64,000 bases of DNA from Sulfitobacter donghicola DSW-25 = KCTC 12864 = JCM 14565. Lineage in GTDB: Bacteria; Pseudomonadota; Alphaproteobacteria; Rhodobacterales; Rhodobacteraceae. Position numbers and translations under genes: made by a program. This document shows positions 45,200 to 53,390 of the stretch, in pieces. The stretch is taken from contig NZ_JASF01000003.1 of the NCBI RefSeq assembly GCF_000622405.1, forward strand, positions 28,403 through 92,402. The letters run 5' to 3'. The notes under the pieces were generated by a model that saw nothing but the letters and a program-made list of their open reading frames with translations, did no database searches and had not been told where the DNA came from. Position 1 is the first letter of the stretch. The number at the start of each line of letters is the position of its first letter.

Positions 45200-45222
45200 T
45201 TACGCTGTGTGCCGCAGCGTAA
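45200..45222 (+). terminator. Hairpin after kdsB
   Basis: TTACGCTG and CAGCGTAA form a perfect 8-bp stem around a 7-base loop, 31 bases after the kdsB stop, followed by only a short TTT. A probable terminator of the kdsD-kdsB unit. Confidence 0.5.
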
Positions 45223-45286
45223 TTTCGGCTGGCGACACCAAATCTAATGGGCTTGACCCAGAAAATGCCCGTTTTGCGAAACGAAG

Positions 45287-45303
45287 TTCCGTACTGCGGT
45301 ATT
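45287..45303. promoter_or_regulatory. Candidate IclR-type operator upstream of the acyl-CoA synthetase operon
   Basis: GTTCCGTACTGCGGTAT matches the perfect palindrome at 61932-61948 in 13 of 17 positions and is itself a degenerate dyad. A second dyad, CGTTT-TGCG-AAACG, lies immediately upstream at 45271-45284. The site is about 100 bases before the leader ORF start. Confidence 0.4.
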
Positions 45304-45401
45304 GGCAGCTTTGATATTTCCCCCTAGTCTCTACCTAAAAGAGAGAGTCGCCTAGCAAAAAAGCACAAAGGCGCGAAAGTCGAAGACTTGGGAGGGTCAC
45401 T

Positions 45402-45440
45402 ATGAAAAGCATCGAAATGATGTGCGGTCAGGTCCTATGA
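45402..45440 (+). CDS. 12-codon leader ORF translationally coupled to the acyl-CoA synthetase
   Basis: ATG at 45402 follows a strong GGAGGG after 5 bases and encodes MKSIEMMCGQVL. Its TGA overlaps the ATG of the next gene (ATGA at 45437-45440). The acyl-CoA synthetase ATG itself has no good ribosome site, so translation is probably coupled through this short ORF. The peptide shows no run of a single amino acid that would suggest classical attenuation. Confidence 0.5.
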   Translation: MKSIEMMCGQVL

Positions 45441-47140
45441 CCGCAATGACACCTGAAGCCGCCGTTGCCCATGTTCTGGCAACCAACCCAACATTTGCCG
45501 TCGCCCCTACGACCATTCGCGGGATTGAATATACCGCGTTTCAAAACATTCCCCCCACTGTGCCCACTCTTATGGATGCTGGCATCGCGCAGCATGACGA
45601 TGGGAACTCTCACTATCTTCTCTACGCGGATGAGCGATGGACCTACGGCGCGTTTTGCGCCGAGGTGCGGCGCGTGGCGAATGTGCTTGGCTCAAGCTTT
45701 GGCATTTCCAAAGGCGACCGCGTCGCCATCGCCATGCGCAACTATCCCGAACTGCTGACGCTTGTCCTTGGCATATCAGCCACGGGTGCCACAGTGGTTT
45801 TTGTAAACGCATGGTGGACAACCGAAGAGCTGGACTATGCTCTGCGCGACAGCGAGGCAAAGCTGGTCTTTGCCGATGGTCCAAGGATCGAACGCCTTTT
45901 GCCTCTGCGCGATGAACTAGGGCTAACCCTTGTCGGTGTTCGCGACGGCGAAGGCATGGTTGATCACAGCTATGGGCCCCTTCAATCGGCGGCTTCAGAT
46001 GCGCCTTTAGCCGTGCAAATCGACACAGATGATGATTTTGCGGTGATGTATTCTTCAGGCACAACTGGCCACCCAAAGGGCGTTGTGCAAACGCACCGTG
46101 GCGCTGTAAACGCCGTGTTCAGCTGGCTCATGCAGGCGGTGGTGGCCCCATTGATCGACCCACCAGAACCAGATGCGCCAGAGCCACCGCGCCCTTCTGC
46201 CTTGGTGGTCACGCCGCTCTTTCATGTCACCGCAACCCATCCGCTGTTCCTGCTCAGCCTTGTTGCTGGCGCGCGCATAACCTTGATGGAAAAATGGGAC
46301 GCAGCCGAGGCCGTCCGCCTGATTAAAACCGAAGGCATCACGCGTTTCTTGGGCGTTCCAACGCAATCGGCCGACCTGATGCAGGCCGCCCATGCCGCCA
46401 ATGAAACCCTAGACACGATGGATTACCTAGGCTCTGGCGGTGCAAAACGTCCGGGCGCGCAGGTGGGTGAATTGGCGCAGGCCTTTCCCAATGCCGCAAT
46501 CGCTACAGGCTGGGGTATGACAGAAACAAACGCCCTCGGCATCGGCATGATCGGTGAGGAATACCTCAACCGCCCCGAAAGCGCCGGAAGGTTACATCCC
46601 CCCGTCCAAGAGCTGCGCCTGTTGGATGACGCAGGAAATGACGTTGCCGATGGCGAGTTGGGCGAGATCACGGTCAAAAGCCCCAGCAACATGCGTTGTT
46701 ATTTGAACAAACCCGAAGCGACAGAAGAGACAATGCAAGACGGATGGCTGCGCACAGGTGATCTGGCGGTTATGGATTCCGAGGGGTACGTCACCATTCT
46801 GGACCGCAAGAAAAACATCATCATCCGTGGCGGCGAAAACATCGCCTGTCTGGATGTTGAAGGTGCCTTGCATCGGCTACCCGACGTGATCGAGGCCTGT
46901 GCCTTTTCCGTCCCTGACGACCGCTTGGGCGAGGTTGTAGGCGCCTGTGTGCAGTTGAAAGACGGCGCAACCCTGACGCACGACCAAATGGCAAAGGCCC
47001 TTCACGGGCACATCGCAAAATTCAAAACTCCTGAACATTTATGGACGCAAACAACCCCGCTGATGCGGGGCGCAACCGACAAAATCGACCGCCGTGGTTT
47101 ACGCACGGTCTGTCTCGACAACGAAAAGGCAAAAGCATGA
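45437..47140 (+). CDS. AMP-forming acyl-CoA synthetase
   Basis: A 567-residue adenylate-forming enzyme (ANL superfamily) that would activate a carboxylic acid to its CoA thioester. Motifs are MYSSGTTGHPKGVVQTH (P-loop, A3), GWGMTETN (A5), GWLRTGDLAVMDSEGYVTILDRKKN (A7-A8) and DKIDRRGLR near the C-terminus, where the catalytic Lys would be. The start is taken at the ATG coupled to the leader ORF; GTG 45422 and ATG 45446 are alternatives. First enzyme of a seven-gene operon; ATGA overlap with the next gene. Confidence 0.88.
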   Translation: MTAMTPEAAVAHVLATNPTFAVAPTTIRGIEYTAFQNIPPTVPTLMDAGIAQHDDGNSHYLLYADERWTYGAFCAEVRRVANVLGSSFGISKGDRVAIAMRNYPELLTLVLGISATGATVVFVNAWWTTEELDYALRDSEAKLVFADGPRIERLLPLRDELGLTLVGVRDGEGMVDHSYGPLQSAASDAPLAVQIDTDDDFAVMYSSGTTGHPKGVVQTHRGAVNAVFSWLMQAVVAPLIDPPEPDAPEPPRPSALVVTPLFHVTATHPLFLLSLVAGARITLMEKWDAAEAVRLIKTEGITRFLGVPTQSADLMQAAHAANETLDTMDYLGSGGAKRPGAQVGELAQAFPNAAIATGWGMTETNALGIGMIGEEYLNRPESAGRLHPPVQELRLLDDAGNDVADGELGEITVKSPSNMRCYLNKPEATEETMQDGWLRTGDLAVMDSEGYVTILDRKKNIIIRGGENIACLDVEGALHRLPDVIEACAFSVPDDRLGEVVGACVQLKDGATLTHDQMAKALHGHIAKFKTPEHLWTQTTPLMRGATDKIDRRGLRTVCLDNEKAKA

Positions 47141-48426
47141 CCCCCACGATCGAAGAAACCGGCGCCTATATCGCCGCCGCTGGCAAAGCCGCATGGGAAG
47201 TTCCGGGACTGGAGGCAAACACGCCCCAGCGCGAAATCAAAACCGTTGGCATCATTGGTGCGGGGACCATGGGCGGCGGCATCGCGATGAACTTTGCCAC
47301 CGCTGGCTATGCCGTGAAAATTGTCGAAACCACCCAAGAGGCGCTAGACCGTGGCCTGAAGGTGGTGCGCGGCAATTACCAACGTTCCTCCGACAAAGGG
47401 CGCTTCCCGCAAGAAGAAGTCGAGGCGCGCATGGGCCGCTTTGAAGGGTGCCTTGCCGTTGCGGATCTGGCCGATTGTGATCTGGTGATCGAAGCCGTGT
47501 TCGAAAACATGGACCTCAAACGCACGATCTTTACCGAGCTTGATCGCGTAATGAAGCCTGGCGCGATTTTGGCTACGAACACTTCTGCGCTGGACATCAA
47601 CGAAATCGCCAGCATGACAAACCGTCCCGAAGACGTGATCGGCTTGCACTTTTTCTCACCTGCAAACGTGATGAAGCTGCTCGAAATTGTGCGTGCGAAA
47701 CATACCGCCGATGACGTCGTAGCGACATCAATGGCGCTGGCCGCCAAGATCAACAAAATCGCGGCTCTTGTCGGCGTCTGCCCCGGCTTTGTTGGCAACC
47801 GCATTCTGTTTGCCCGTCAAATTCAGGCGAACAAATTGCTGGATCAGGGCCTTATGCCATGGGACGTGGACGCCGCGCTGAACGCCTTTGGCTTTAAAAT
47901 GGGCCCCTTCCAGATGAGCGACCTCGCGGGCCTAGATATCGGTTGGTCCAAGGGCGCCAAGACAGATAACCCGATCCGCGACGCCCTGTGCGAAATGGAC
48001 CGCCGCGGCCAGAAAACCCAAGCAGGGTTTTACGACTATGACGAAACCCGCCGCCCTGTCCCCTCTGACATCACAGCAGGCGTCATCCGTGACATCACAG
48101 GTGCAGATGCCTCAACCATGAGCGCGGATGAGATCATCGAAATCTGCATCTATCCGATGATCAACGAGGCCGTGAAAATCCTTGAAGAGAACAAGGCGCA
48201 GCGCCCCTCGGATATCGATGTGGTCTGGCTCAATGGCTATGGCTGGCCCGCCGACAAAGGCGGCCCAATGTATTACGCCGATATGGTCGGCGCCAAGGCG
48301 ATCCTTGCGCGGATGGAAAAACTCGGCGCGGCTGATCCCGCCTTTGCGCCTGCGCAAACCCTGCGCGACCTCGCCGCTTCTGGCGGCAAATTCACAGATA
48401 TCGACACCGGAGGGCTTAAAGTATGA
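47137..48426 (+). CDS. 3-hydroxyacyl-CoA dehydrogenase
   Basis: The 429-residue protein carries the 3HCDH N-domain with NAD-binding GAGTMG at residues 41-46, the catalytic His in [26 protein letters not shown], and a duplicated 3HCDH C-domain (second copy from about residue 330: [30 protein letters not shown]). This matches the dehydrogenase half of FadB-type proteins without the hydratase half, which is encoded by the next gene. The start is set by the ATGA overlap and MTPTIEE; the frame upstream overlaps the synthetase. Confidence 0.92.
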   Translation: MTPTIEETGAYIAAAGKAAWEVPGLEANTPQREIKTVGIIGAGTMGGGIAMNFATAGYAVKIVETTQEALDRGLKVVRGNYQRSSDKGRFPQEEVEARMGRFEGCLAVADLADCDLVIEAVFENMDLKRTIFTELDRVMKPGAILATNTSALDINEIASMTNRPEDVIGLHFFSPANVMKLLEIVRAKHTADDVVATSMALAAKINKIAALVGVCPGFVGNRILFARQIQANKLLDQGLMPWDVDAALNAFGFKMGPFQMSDLAGLDIGWSKGAKTDNPIRDALCEMDRRGQKTQAGFYDYDETRRPVPSDITAGVIRDITGADASTMSADEIIEICIYPMINEAVKILEENKAQRPSDIDVVWLNGYGWPADKGGPMYYADMVGAKAILARMEKLGAADPAFAPAQTLRDLAASGGKFTDIDTGGLKV

Positions 48427-49205
48427 GCTACGAATTCATCACAACCGAAAAAAAGGGCCACATCCTAGTGGTCACCATGAACCGCCCAGACGTGTACAAC
48501 GCCGTCCATGCGGATATGCACCACGAGATGTCCCAATGCTGGGACGCCTTCGCCGCAGATCAGGACCTTTGGGTTGCAGTGCTAACAGGCGCGGGCGACA
48601 AAGCCTTTTCCGCAGGCAACGATCTAAAGGCAACCGCATCAGGTAGCGGCAGCAAAAAAGGTCTGCCCGATAGCGGATTTGCAGGCCTCTCTTCACGCTT
48701 TGACCTAGAAAAGCCCATCATCGCCGCAGTGAATGGTTTTGCCATGGGTGGCGGATTTGAAACGGCGCTGAGCTGTGACATCCTGATCGCGTCGGAAAAT
48801 GCCAAATTCGCCCTACCCGAAGTCAAGGTCGGCTTTTTTGCCGCTGCTTCAGGTGTGCAGCGCCTGTCCCGCTATATCGGCCGCTTGGCCGCTCAGGAAA
48901 TGATGTTCACAGGCCGCACGATCATGGCCGACGAAGCCCTTGCCATGGGTTGCGTTAACGAAGTTGTCGCCCATGACCAGCTTATGGAACGCGCCATGGC
49001 CAAAGCCGAAGAGCTATGCACCGTCTCGCCCTCTGCCGTCAAAGCAACCAAACGCGTGCTGAACAAAATGGCCGAAGCCGACGGCATGGCGGCCAGCATC
49101 GACTATTCGCGCGAGGTCATCGCAGACCTCAGCAAAACCGAAGATTTCAAAGAAGGCGTGCAAGCCTTTGTCGAAAAGAGAAAACCCAACTGGGTCAACA
49201 AATAA
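48423..49205 (+). CDS. Enoyl-CoA hydratase
   Basis: A 260-residue crotonase-fold enzyme. Oxyanion-hole segments FSAGNDLKA and GFAMGGGFETALSCDI and both catalytic glutamates (GGGFE and LPEVKVG) are present. It hydrates a trans-2-enoyl-CoA before the dehydrogenase encoded upstream. The start overlaps the previous stop (ATGA). A 59-base gap with AAGGAG follows before the acyl-CoA dehydrogenase. Confidence 0.92.
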   Translation: MSYEFITTEKKGHILVVTMNRPDVYNAVHADMHHEMSQCWDAFAADQDLWVAVLTGAGDKAFSAGNDLKATASGSGSKKGLPDSGFAGLSSRFDLEKPIIAAVNGFAMGGGFETALSCDILIASENAKFALPEVKVGFFAAASGVQRLSRYIGRLAAQEMMFTGRTIMADEALAMGCVNEVVAHDQLMERAMAKAEELCTVSPSAVKATKRVLNKMAEADGMAASIDYSREVIADLSKTEDFKEGVQAFVEKRKPNWVNK

Positions 49206-49264
49206 CGCAGCACCAACTGCCAGATATTGCCCAAGGGCACCAGAATAACAAAGGAGACATTCAG

Positions 49265-50572
49265 ATGTCTGACACACCAATGGAAATGAACAACCTCGGC
49301 ATGTCCGAGAAGAACAAACCGCTGCTCGCGGCGGTGATCAAACACATCCGCGAAAACGTTGACCCGATCACCGAAGAGTTTTTCGCCCTTGGCGAGGGCC
49401 GTGCAGATCGTTGGTCTTATGCCCCGGGGCAGCTAGAGCTGCTGGAAACGGCCAAGCAAAAGGCACGCGACAACGGGCTGTGGAATTTCTTTTTGCCAAA
49501 CGCCGAAACAGGCGAAGGTCTTAGCAACCTCGACTATGCCTATATCGCGGCCGAGCTGGGCAAAAGCCCGCTGGCCTCAGAAACGCTGAACTGCTCGGCG
49601 CCGGATACGGGCAACATGGAGGTGCTAGAACGCATCGGCACCCCCGCCCAGAAAGAACAATGGCTAAAGCCACTGCTGGCTGGTGAAATCCGTTCGGCCT
49701 TTGCCATGACCGAGCCTGACATGGCGTCTTCTGACGCCAAAAACATCTCGACTTCAGCTGTTTTGGAAAACGGCGAATGGGTCATCAACGGCGAGAAATA
49801 CTATATCTCTGGCGCGGGTGATCCGCGTTGTAAGGTGATGATCACAATGGTGAAAACCTCACCCGATGCCGAGGCATTCCGCCAGCAGTCGCAAATCCTT
49901 GTGCCCATCGACACCCCTGGTGTTGAAATCGTCGGTCCGATGCATGTCTTTGGCCATGATGACGCGCCGCACGGCCACATGCACATCAAATTCACCAATG
50001 TCCGCGTCCCTGAGGAAAACATCCTGTGGGGCGAAGGCCGCGGGTTTGAGATTTCTCAGGTTCGCCTTGGACCTGGCCGTATCCACCACTGCATGCGCTC
50101 GATTGGTGCGGCCGAAAAGGCGCTGGATCTGATGATCGAACGCGGCCTGTCGCGCGAAGCCTTCGGCAAAAAGATCATCAACCTTGGGAAAAACATGGAA
50201 ACCATTTCCCGCGCCAAAATCGAGATCGAAGCCATGCGCCTGATGGTTCTGAAAGCCGCCAAAGCGATGGATACCCTCGGCAACAAAGAGGCGCGTATCT
50301 GGGTCAGCATGATCAAGGCGATGGTGCCTGAAAAGGTCTGTAACATCATCGATGAGGCGATGCAGGTGCACGGCGCCACGGGGATTTCCCAGTGGTCTCC
50401 GCTGTCGGGTATGTACACGGCACAGCGCACCTTGCGGTATGCCGATGGCCCTGATGAGGTCCACCACCACGTCATCGCCCGCGCCGAGGTCAACGATTAT
50501 CAGGCCTCCAATTCCCGCACAGACCGCGCGCGCAGCGAAATCGCAACGGGCCGCACACGGGGCGGCGTATGA
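49265..50572 (+). CDS. Acyl-CoA dehydrogenase, ACAD10/11-like
   Basis: A 435-residue FAD enzyme. The N-domain is helical, the FAD segment reads FAMTEPDMASSDAKNIS and then WVINGEKYYISGAG, and the C-domain includes QVHGATGISQWSPLSGMYTAQRTLR. It ends with LRYADGPDEVHHHVIARAE. The ADGPDEVH motif is characteristic of ACAD10/ACAD11 relatives and replaces the usual Glu-containing YEGTxEI. A good ribosome site (AAGGAG) marks the start at 49265. It pairs logically with the APH-type kinase gene at 62787. Confidence 0.92.
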   Translation: MSDTPMEMNNLGMSEKNKPLLAAVIKHIRENVDPITEEFFALGEGRADRWSYAPGQLELLETAKQKARDNGLWNFFLPNAETGEGLSNLDYAYIAAELGKSPLASETLNCSAPDTGNMEVLERIGTPAQKEQWLKPLLAGEIRSAFAMTEPDMASSDAKNISTSAVLENGEWVINGEKYYISGAGDPRCKVMITMVKTSPDAEAFRQQSQILVPIDTPGVEIVGPMHVFGHDDAPHGHMHIKFTNVRVPEENILWGEGRGFEISQVRLGPGRIHHCMRSIGAAEKALDLMIERGLSREAFGKKIINLGKNMETISRAKIEIEAMRLMVLKAAKAMDTLGNKEARIWVSMIKAMVPEKVCNIIDEAMQVHGATGISQWSPLSGMYTAQRTLRYADGPDEVHHHVIARAEVNDYQASNSRTDRARSEIATGRTRGGV

Positions 50573-51339
50573 GCATGTTTGACCTGACAGGCAAAGTTGC
50601 CCTGCTCACCGGTGCCTCCAAAGGTATGGGGTTTGAAATGGCCAAAGGTCTCGCCGAACACGGCGCGACGGTCATCATCTCTTCCCGCACCCAAGAGGAT
50701 TTGGATGCAGCAGCGGCAGAGATTAACAAATCCGTGGGCGCAGAGCGCGCCCATGGCGTGGCCGCCAACATCGTGCACGAAGATTCCCTTCAGGCGCTGG
50801 TGGACAAAACCCATGAAATCGCTGGGCCCATCGACATCGTCGTCGGCAACGCGGGCGTGAACCCCTACTTTGGCCCTATCGCGGGCATTTCAAACAAAGA
50901 CTACGAACGCACCATGAATGCCAATGTTCAGTCCAACCTGTGGCTCGCCAAAATGGTTGCCCCTGACATGGCCGCCAAGGGTAGCGGCTCGATGATGTTC
51001 ACCGCCTCTATTGGCGCGTTCAAAGCATCGGATAGTCTGGGTACCTACGGCATGTCCAAACTGGCGCTCATTGGCCTTGTGCGTAACCTTGCCATGGAGT
51101 TCGGGCCACAGGGCATCCGCTTTAACGCGATCTGCCCCGGTTTGATCAAGACCGATTTCGCGCGCGAGCTTTGGGATAAACCCGGCGTCGAAGAGAAATA
51201 CTCAAAGGCCATTCCACTGCAACGTTTGGGCGAACCCGACGACTTTGCAGGGCTTGCCGTGTTCCTTGGTTCTGACGCCAGCAAATACATGACCGGACAG
51301 GCGCTTACCGTCTGTGGTGGTTCCAGCATGTGGGCCTAA
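50569..51339 (+). CDS. SDR-family oxidoreductase (first of two)
   Basis: A 256-residue classical short-chain dehydrogenase with TGASKGMGFEMAKGL as the cofactor loop, NAGVNPY, the catalytic Ser in TASIGAF, and YGMSK. It ends with the usual YMTGQALTVCGGSS. Overlaps the acyl-CoA dehydrogenase stop by ATGA. In a 4-hydroxyacid pathway it could interconvert a keto- and hydroxyacyl-CoA; the substrate is unknown. Confidence 0.9.
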   Translation: MSMFDLTGKVALLTGASKGMGFEMAKGLAEHGATVIISSRTQEDLDAAAAEINKSVGAERAHGVAANIVHEDSLQALVDKTHEIAGPIDIVVGNAGVNPYFGPIAGISNKDYERTMNANVQSNLWLAKMVAPDMAAKGSGSMMFTASIGAFKASDSLGTYGMSKLALIGLVRNLAMEFGPQGIRFNAICPGLIKTDFARELWDKPGVEEKYSKAIPLQRLGEPDDFAGLAVFLGSDASKYMTGQALTVCGGSSMWA

Positions 51340-51342
51340 GCC

Positions 51343-52116
51343 ATGGAGTTAAAGGACAAGATCATCGTCGTCACAGGGGCCGCGTCTGGTATCGGGCGCG
51401 CCATGTGTCTGCGCTTTGCCGAGGAAGGCGCCAAGCACATCGCTTGCGTTGACCGCGACATGGCTGGCGCCGAGGAAACCGCGCAAATGATGGGTGGCAA
51501 AGCCTATCAGGTGGATGTTTCGCTCAAGGACCAGATCACCAGCATGATCGACGCTGTCGAGGCGGATGCTGGGCCTATCGACCTGTTCTGCTCCAACGCG
51601 GGTATCTCGGTTGCTGGCGGTGTCGAGGTTGAAGATGACGCATGGCAAAACATATGGGAAATCAACGTGATGTCCCATGTTTGGGCGGCGCGGCATTTGG
51701 TGCCTAAAATGGCCGAACGTGGGGGCGGTTATCTGCTCAACACGGCCTCGGCTGCTGGGCTGCTGAATCAGATCGGCTCGGCCCCTTATGGAGTCACGAA
51801 ACACGCCGCCGTTGGCTTGGCTGAATGGATCGCGATGAGTTATGGCGACCAAGGGATCAAGGTTTCTGTCCTCTGCCCACAGGCCGTGAAAACCGAAATG
51901 ACCAAAGGGCACGAAGACCACGTTGCCGCGATTGACGGCATGATGGAACCCGCCCCCGTGGCCGAGGCCTGCGTTCAAACTATTCGTGATGAAACGTTTC
52001 TTGTGCTGCCCCATAAAGAGGTCGAAACCTACATGCGCAACAAGACCGATAATTACGACCGTTGGATCGGTGGTATGCGTAAACTAAACCGCCGCTTTGG
52101 CGACTTTGAGACCTAA
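51343..52116 (+). CDS. SDR-family oxidoreductase (second of two)
   Basis: A 257-residue classical SDR with TGAASGIGRAMCLRFAEEGA, acidic Asp after the second strand (VDRD, favouring NAD), CSNAGIS, the Ser in NTASAAG, and YGVTKHA. It is not a recent duplicate of the preceding SDR, since the sequences differ widely. Only 3 bases separate the genes. The C-terminal NYDRWIGGMRKLNRR tail replaces the usual short ending. Confidence 0.9.
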   Translation: MELKDKIIVVTGAASGIGRAMCLRFAEEGAKHIACVDRDMAGAEETAQMMGGKAYQVDVSLKDQITSMIDAVEADAGPIDLFCSNAGISVAGGVEVEDDAWQNIWEINVMSHVWAARHLVPKMAERGGGYLLNTASAAGLLNQIGSAPYGVTKHAAVGLAEWIAMSYGDQGIKVSVLCPQAVKTEMTKGHEDHVAAIDGMMEPAPVAEACVQTIRDETFLVLPHKEVETYMRNKTDNYDRWIGGMRKLNRRFGDFET

Positions 52117-52125
52117 GGAAAAGAT

Positions 52126-52497
52126 ATGATCGGATACACAACCATCGGCGTGAGCGATATGGAACGCGCCAAGAAATTTTATACCGAGCTGTTCGCCGAA
52201 CAAGGTGGAAAGCTGGTTATGGATATGGGCCGCATCGCCTTTATCGGCACCGAACGCGGCGCACCCATGCTTGCCATTTGTGAGCCCTTCAACAAAGAAG
52301 ACCCAACACCTGGTAACGGCGTAATGGTCGCATTTCCTGTTCCAGAAAAGAAAGACTCAGACGCGCTTTATGCCCGCGCGATCGAGCTGGGTGCAACATG
52401 CGCTGGCGAGCCAGGTCAACGTATCCCCGACCGCTTTTACGGATCCTATGTGCATGATCCCGACGGCAACAAATTGTGCTTCTTTAAGTTCGCCTAA
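52126..52497 (+). CDS. VOC-family (glyoxalase-like) protein
   Basis: A 123-residue single-module vicinal oxygen chelate protein with the paired beta-alpha-beta-beta-beta pattern: MIGYTTIGVSDMERAKKFYTELF, then LYARAIELGA and YVHDPDGNKLCFFKF. Candidate activities range from lyase to isomerase or a non-enzymatic role; none can be chosen. Last gene of the plus-strand operon, 12 bases from the convergent tesB stop. Confidence 0.85.
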   Translation: MIGYTTIGVSDMERAKKFYTELFAEQGGKLVMDMGRIAFIGTERGAPMLAICEPFNKEDPTPGNGVMVAFPVPEKKDSDALYARAIELGATCAGEPGQRIPDRFYGSYVHDPDGNKLCFFKFA

Positions 52498-52502
52498 AGA
52501 AC

Positions 52503-52524
52503 GCCGCTGTTACGGCATCTTTTT
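52503..52524 (+). terminator. Short hairpin plus T-run after the VOC gene
   Basis: GCCG-CTGTTA-CGGC followed by ATCTTTTT just after the VOC stop. The 4-bp stem is weak, and it overlaps the end of the convergent tesB, but the T-run supports a terminator role on the plus strand. Confidence 0.35.
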
Positions 52525-53379
52525 AAGGGGCCGCACCAGACCCTCTTGGGCCACGCTGGCAACTAATGTGCCATCTGCATTATAAATCGCCCCGCGGTTA
52601 AACCCGCGGGCTTTTCCCGTCCAAGGGGCATCAAGATCATAAAGGTGCCAGTCGTTAAACTGGATCGGCGCATGAAACCACATCGCATGGTCCAAACTGG
52701 CGCTCATCACGTTACCTTGGAACCACGTCAACCCATGCGGGCGCAGGGACGAGCCGAGCAAATTCATGTCAGAGGCATAGGCCAGCAAACAATGCTGCAT
52801 CTGTGGCCCCTGCCCTTTGGCTGCTTCCATCCGAAACCACAGATGGTTTTCATCACTGGCCTTTTCAGGCGTGAAAAAGTCCCGCGGCGCGACCTCACGA
52901 ATTTCGATCGGGCGTTTGCGCATGAAATCGTCATGGAATTTTTCAGGTATTTTTGAAACATTCGCCTCGCGTAGTTCATCACGGCTGGGCCAGTCTTCGG
53001 GCGCGCCGACCTTTGGCATTTCATGCTGAAAATTCCAGCCCTCTTCATCCACGTGAAACGAGGCGGACAGGTTGAAAATCTGCTTCCCGTGTTGAATCGC
53101 AACAACGCGGCGGGTGGTAAAGCTGCCCCCGTCACGGGCGCGGTCCACCTGATAGATCACAGGAATACTCGGATCGCCTGGGCGAATGAAATAGGCGTGC
53201 AAGCTGTGGCACAACCGGTCAGGTACTGTGCGATAGGCCGCCATCAGCGCCTGCGCAATCACATGCCCGCCAAAGATACGCGTCGTTGTTTCCCCGCCCG
53301 ATCCAACACCTCGGAACAGGTCTACTTCCAACTGCTCGATGTCCAAAAGCTCTAGCAGTTCTTTTGCAACGTTGCTCAT
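52510..53379 (-). CDS. tesB: Acyl-CoA thioesterase II
   Basis: A 289-residue double-hotdog thioesterase. Family features are FGGHVIAQALMAAYRTVP near the start, the HAYFIRPGDPSIPVIY strand, MSASLDHAMWFHAP (catalytic Asp), and GTLVASVAQEGLVR (catalytic Gln) at the end. It hydrolyses acyl-CoA to free acid and CoA. It is last in the minus-strand operon, 11 bases after the acetoacetate-CoA ligase stop. Confidence 0.94.
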   Translation of the reverse strand: MSNVAKELLELLDIEQLEVDLFRGVGSGGETTTRIFGGHVIAQALMAAYRTVPDRLCHSLHAYFIRPGDPSIPVIYQVDRARDGGSFTTRRVVAIQHGKQIFNLSASFHVDEEGWNFQHEMPKVGAPEDWPSRDELREANVSKIPEKFHDDFMRKRPIEIREVAPRDFFTPEKASDENHLWFRMEAAKGQGPQMQHCLLAYASDMNLLGSSLRPHGLTWFQGNVMSASLDHAMWFHAPIQFNDWHLYDLDAPWTGKARGFNRGAIYNADGTLVASVAQEGLVRPLKKMP

Positions 53380-53390
53380 GGCTGGGCCTC

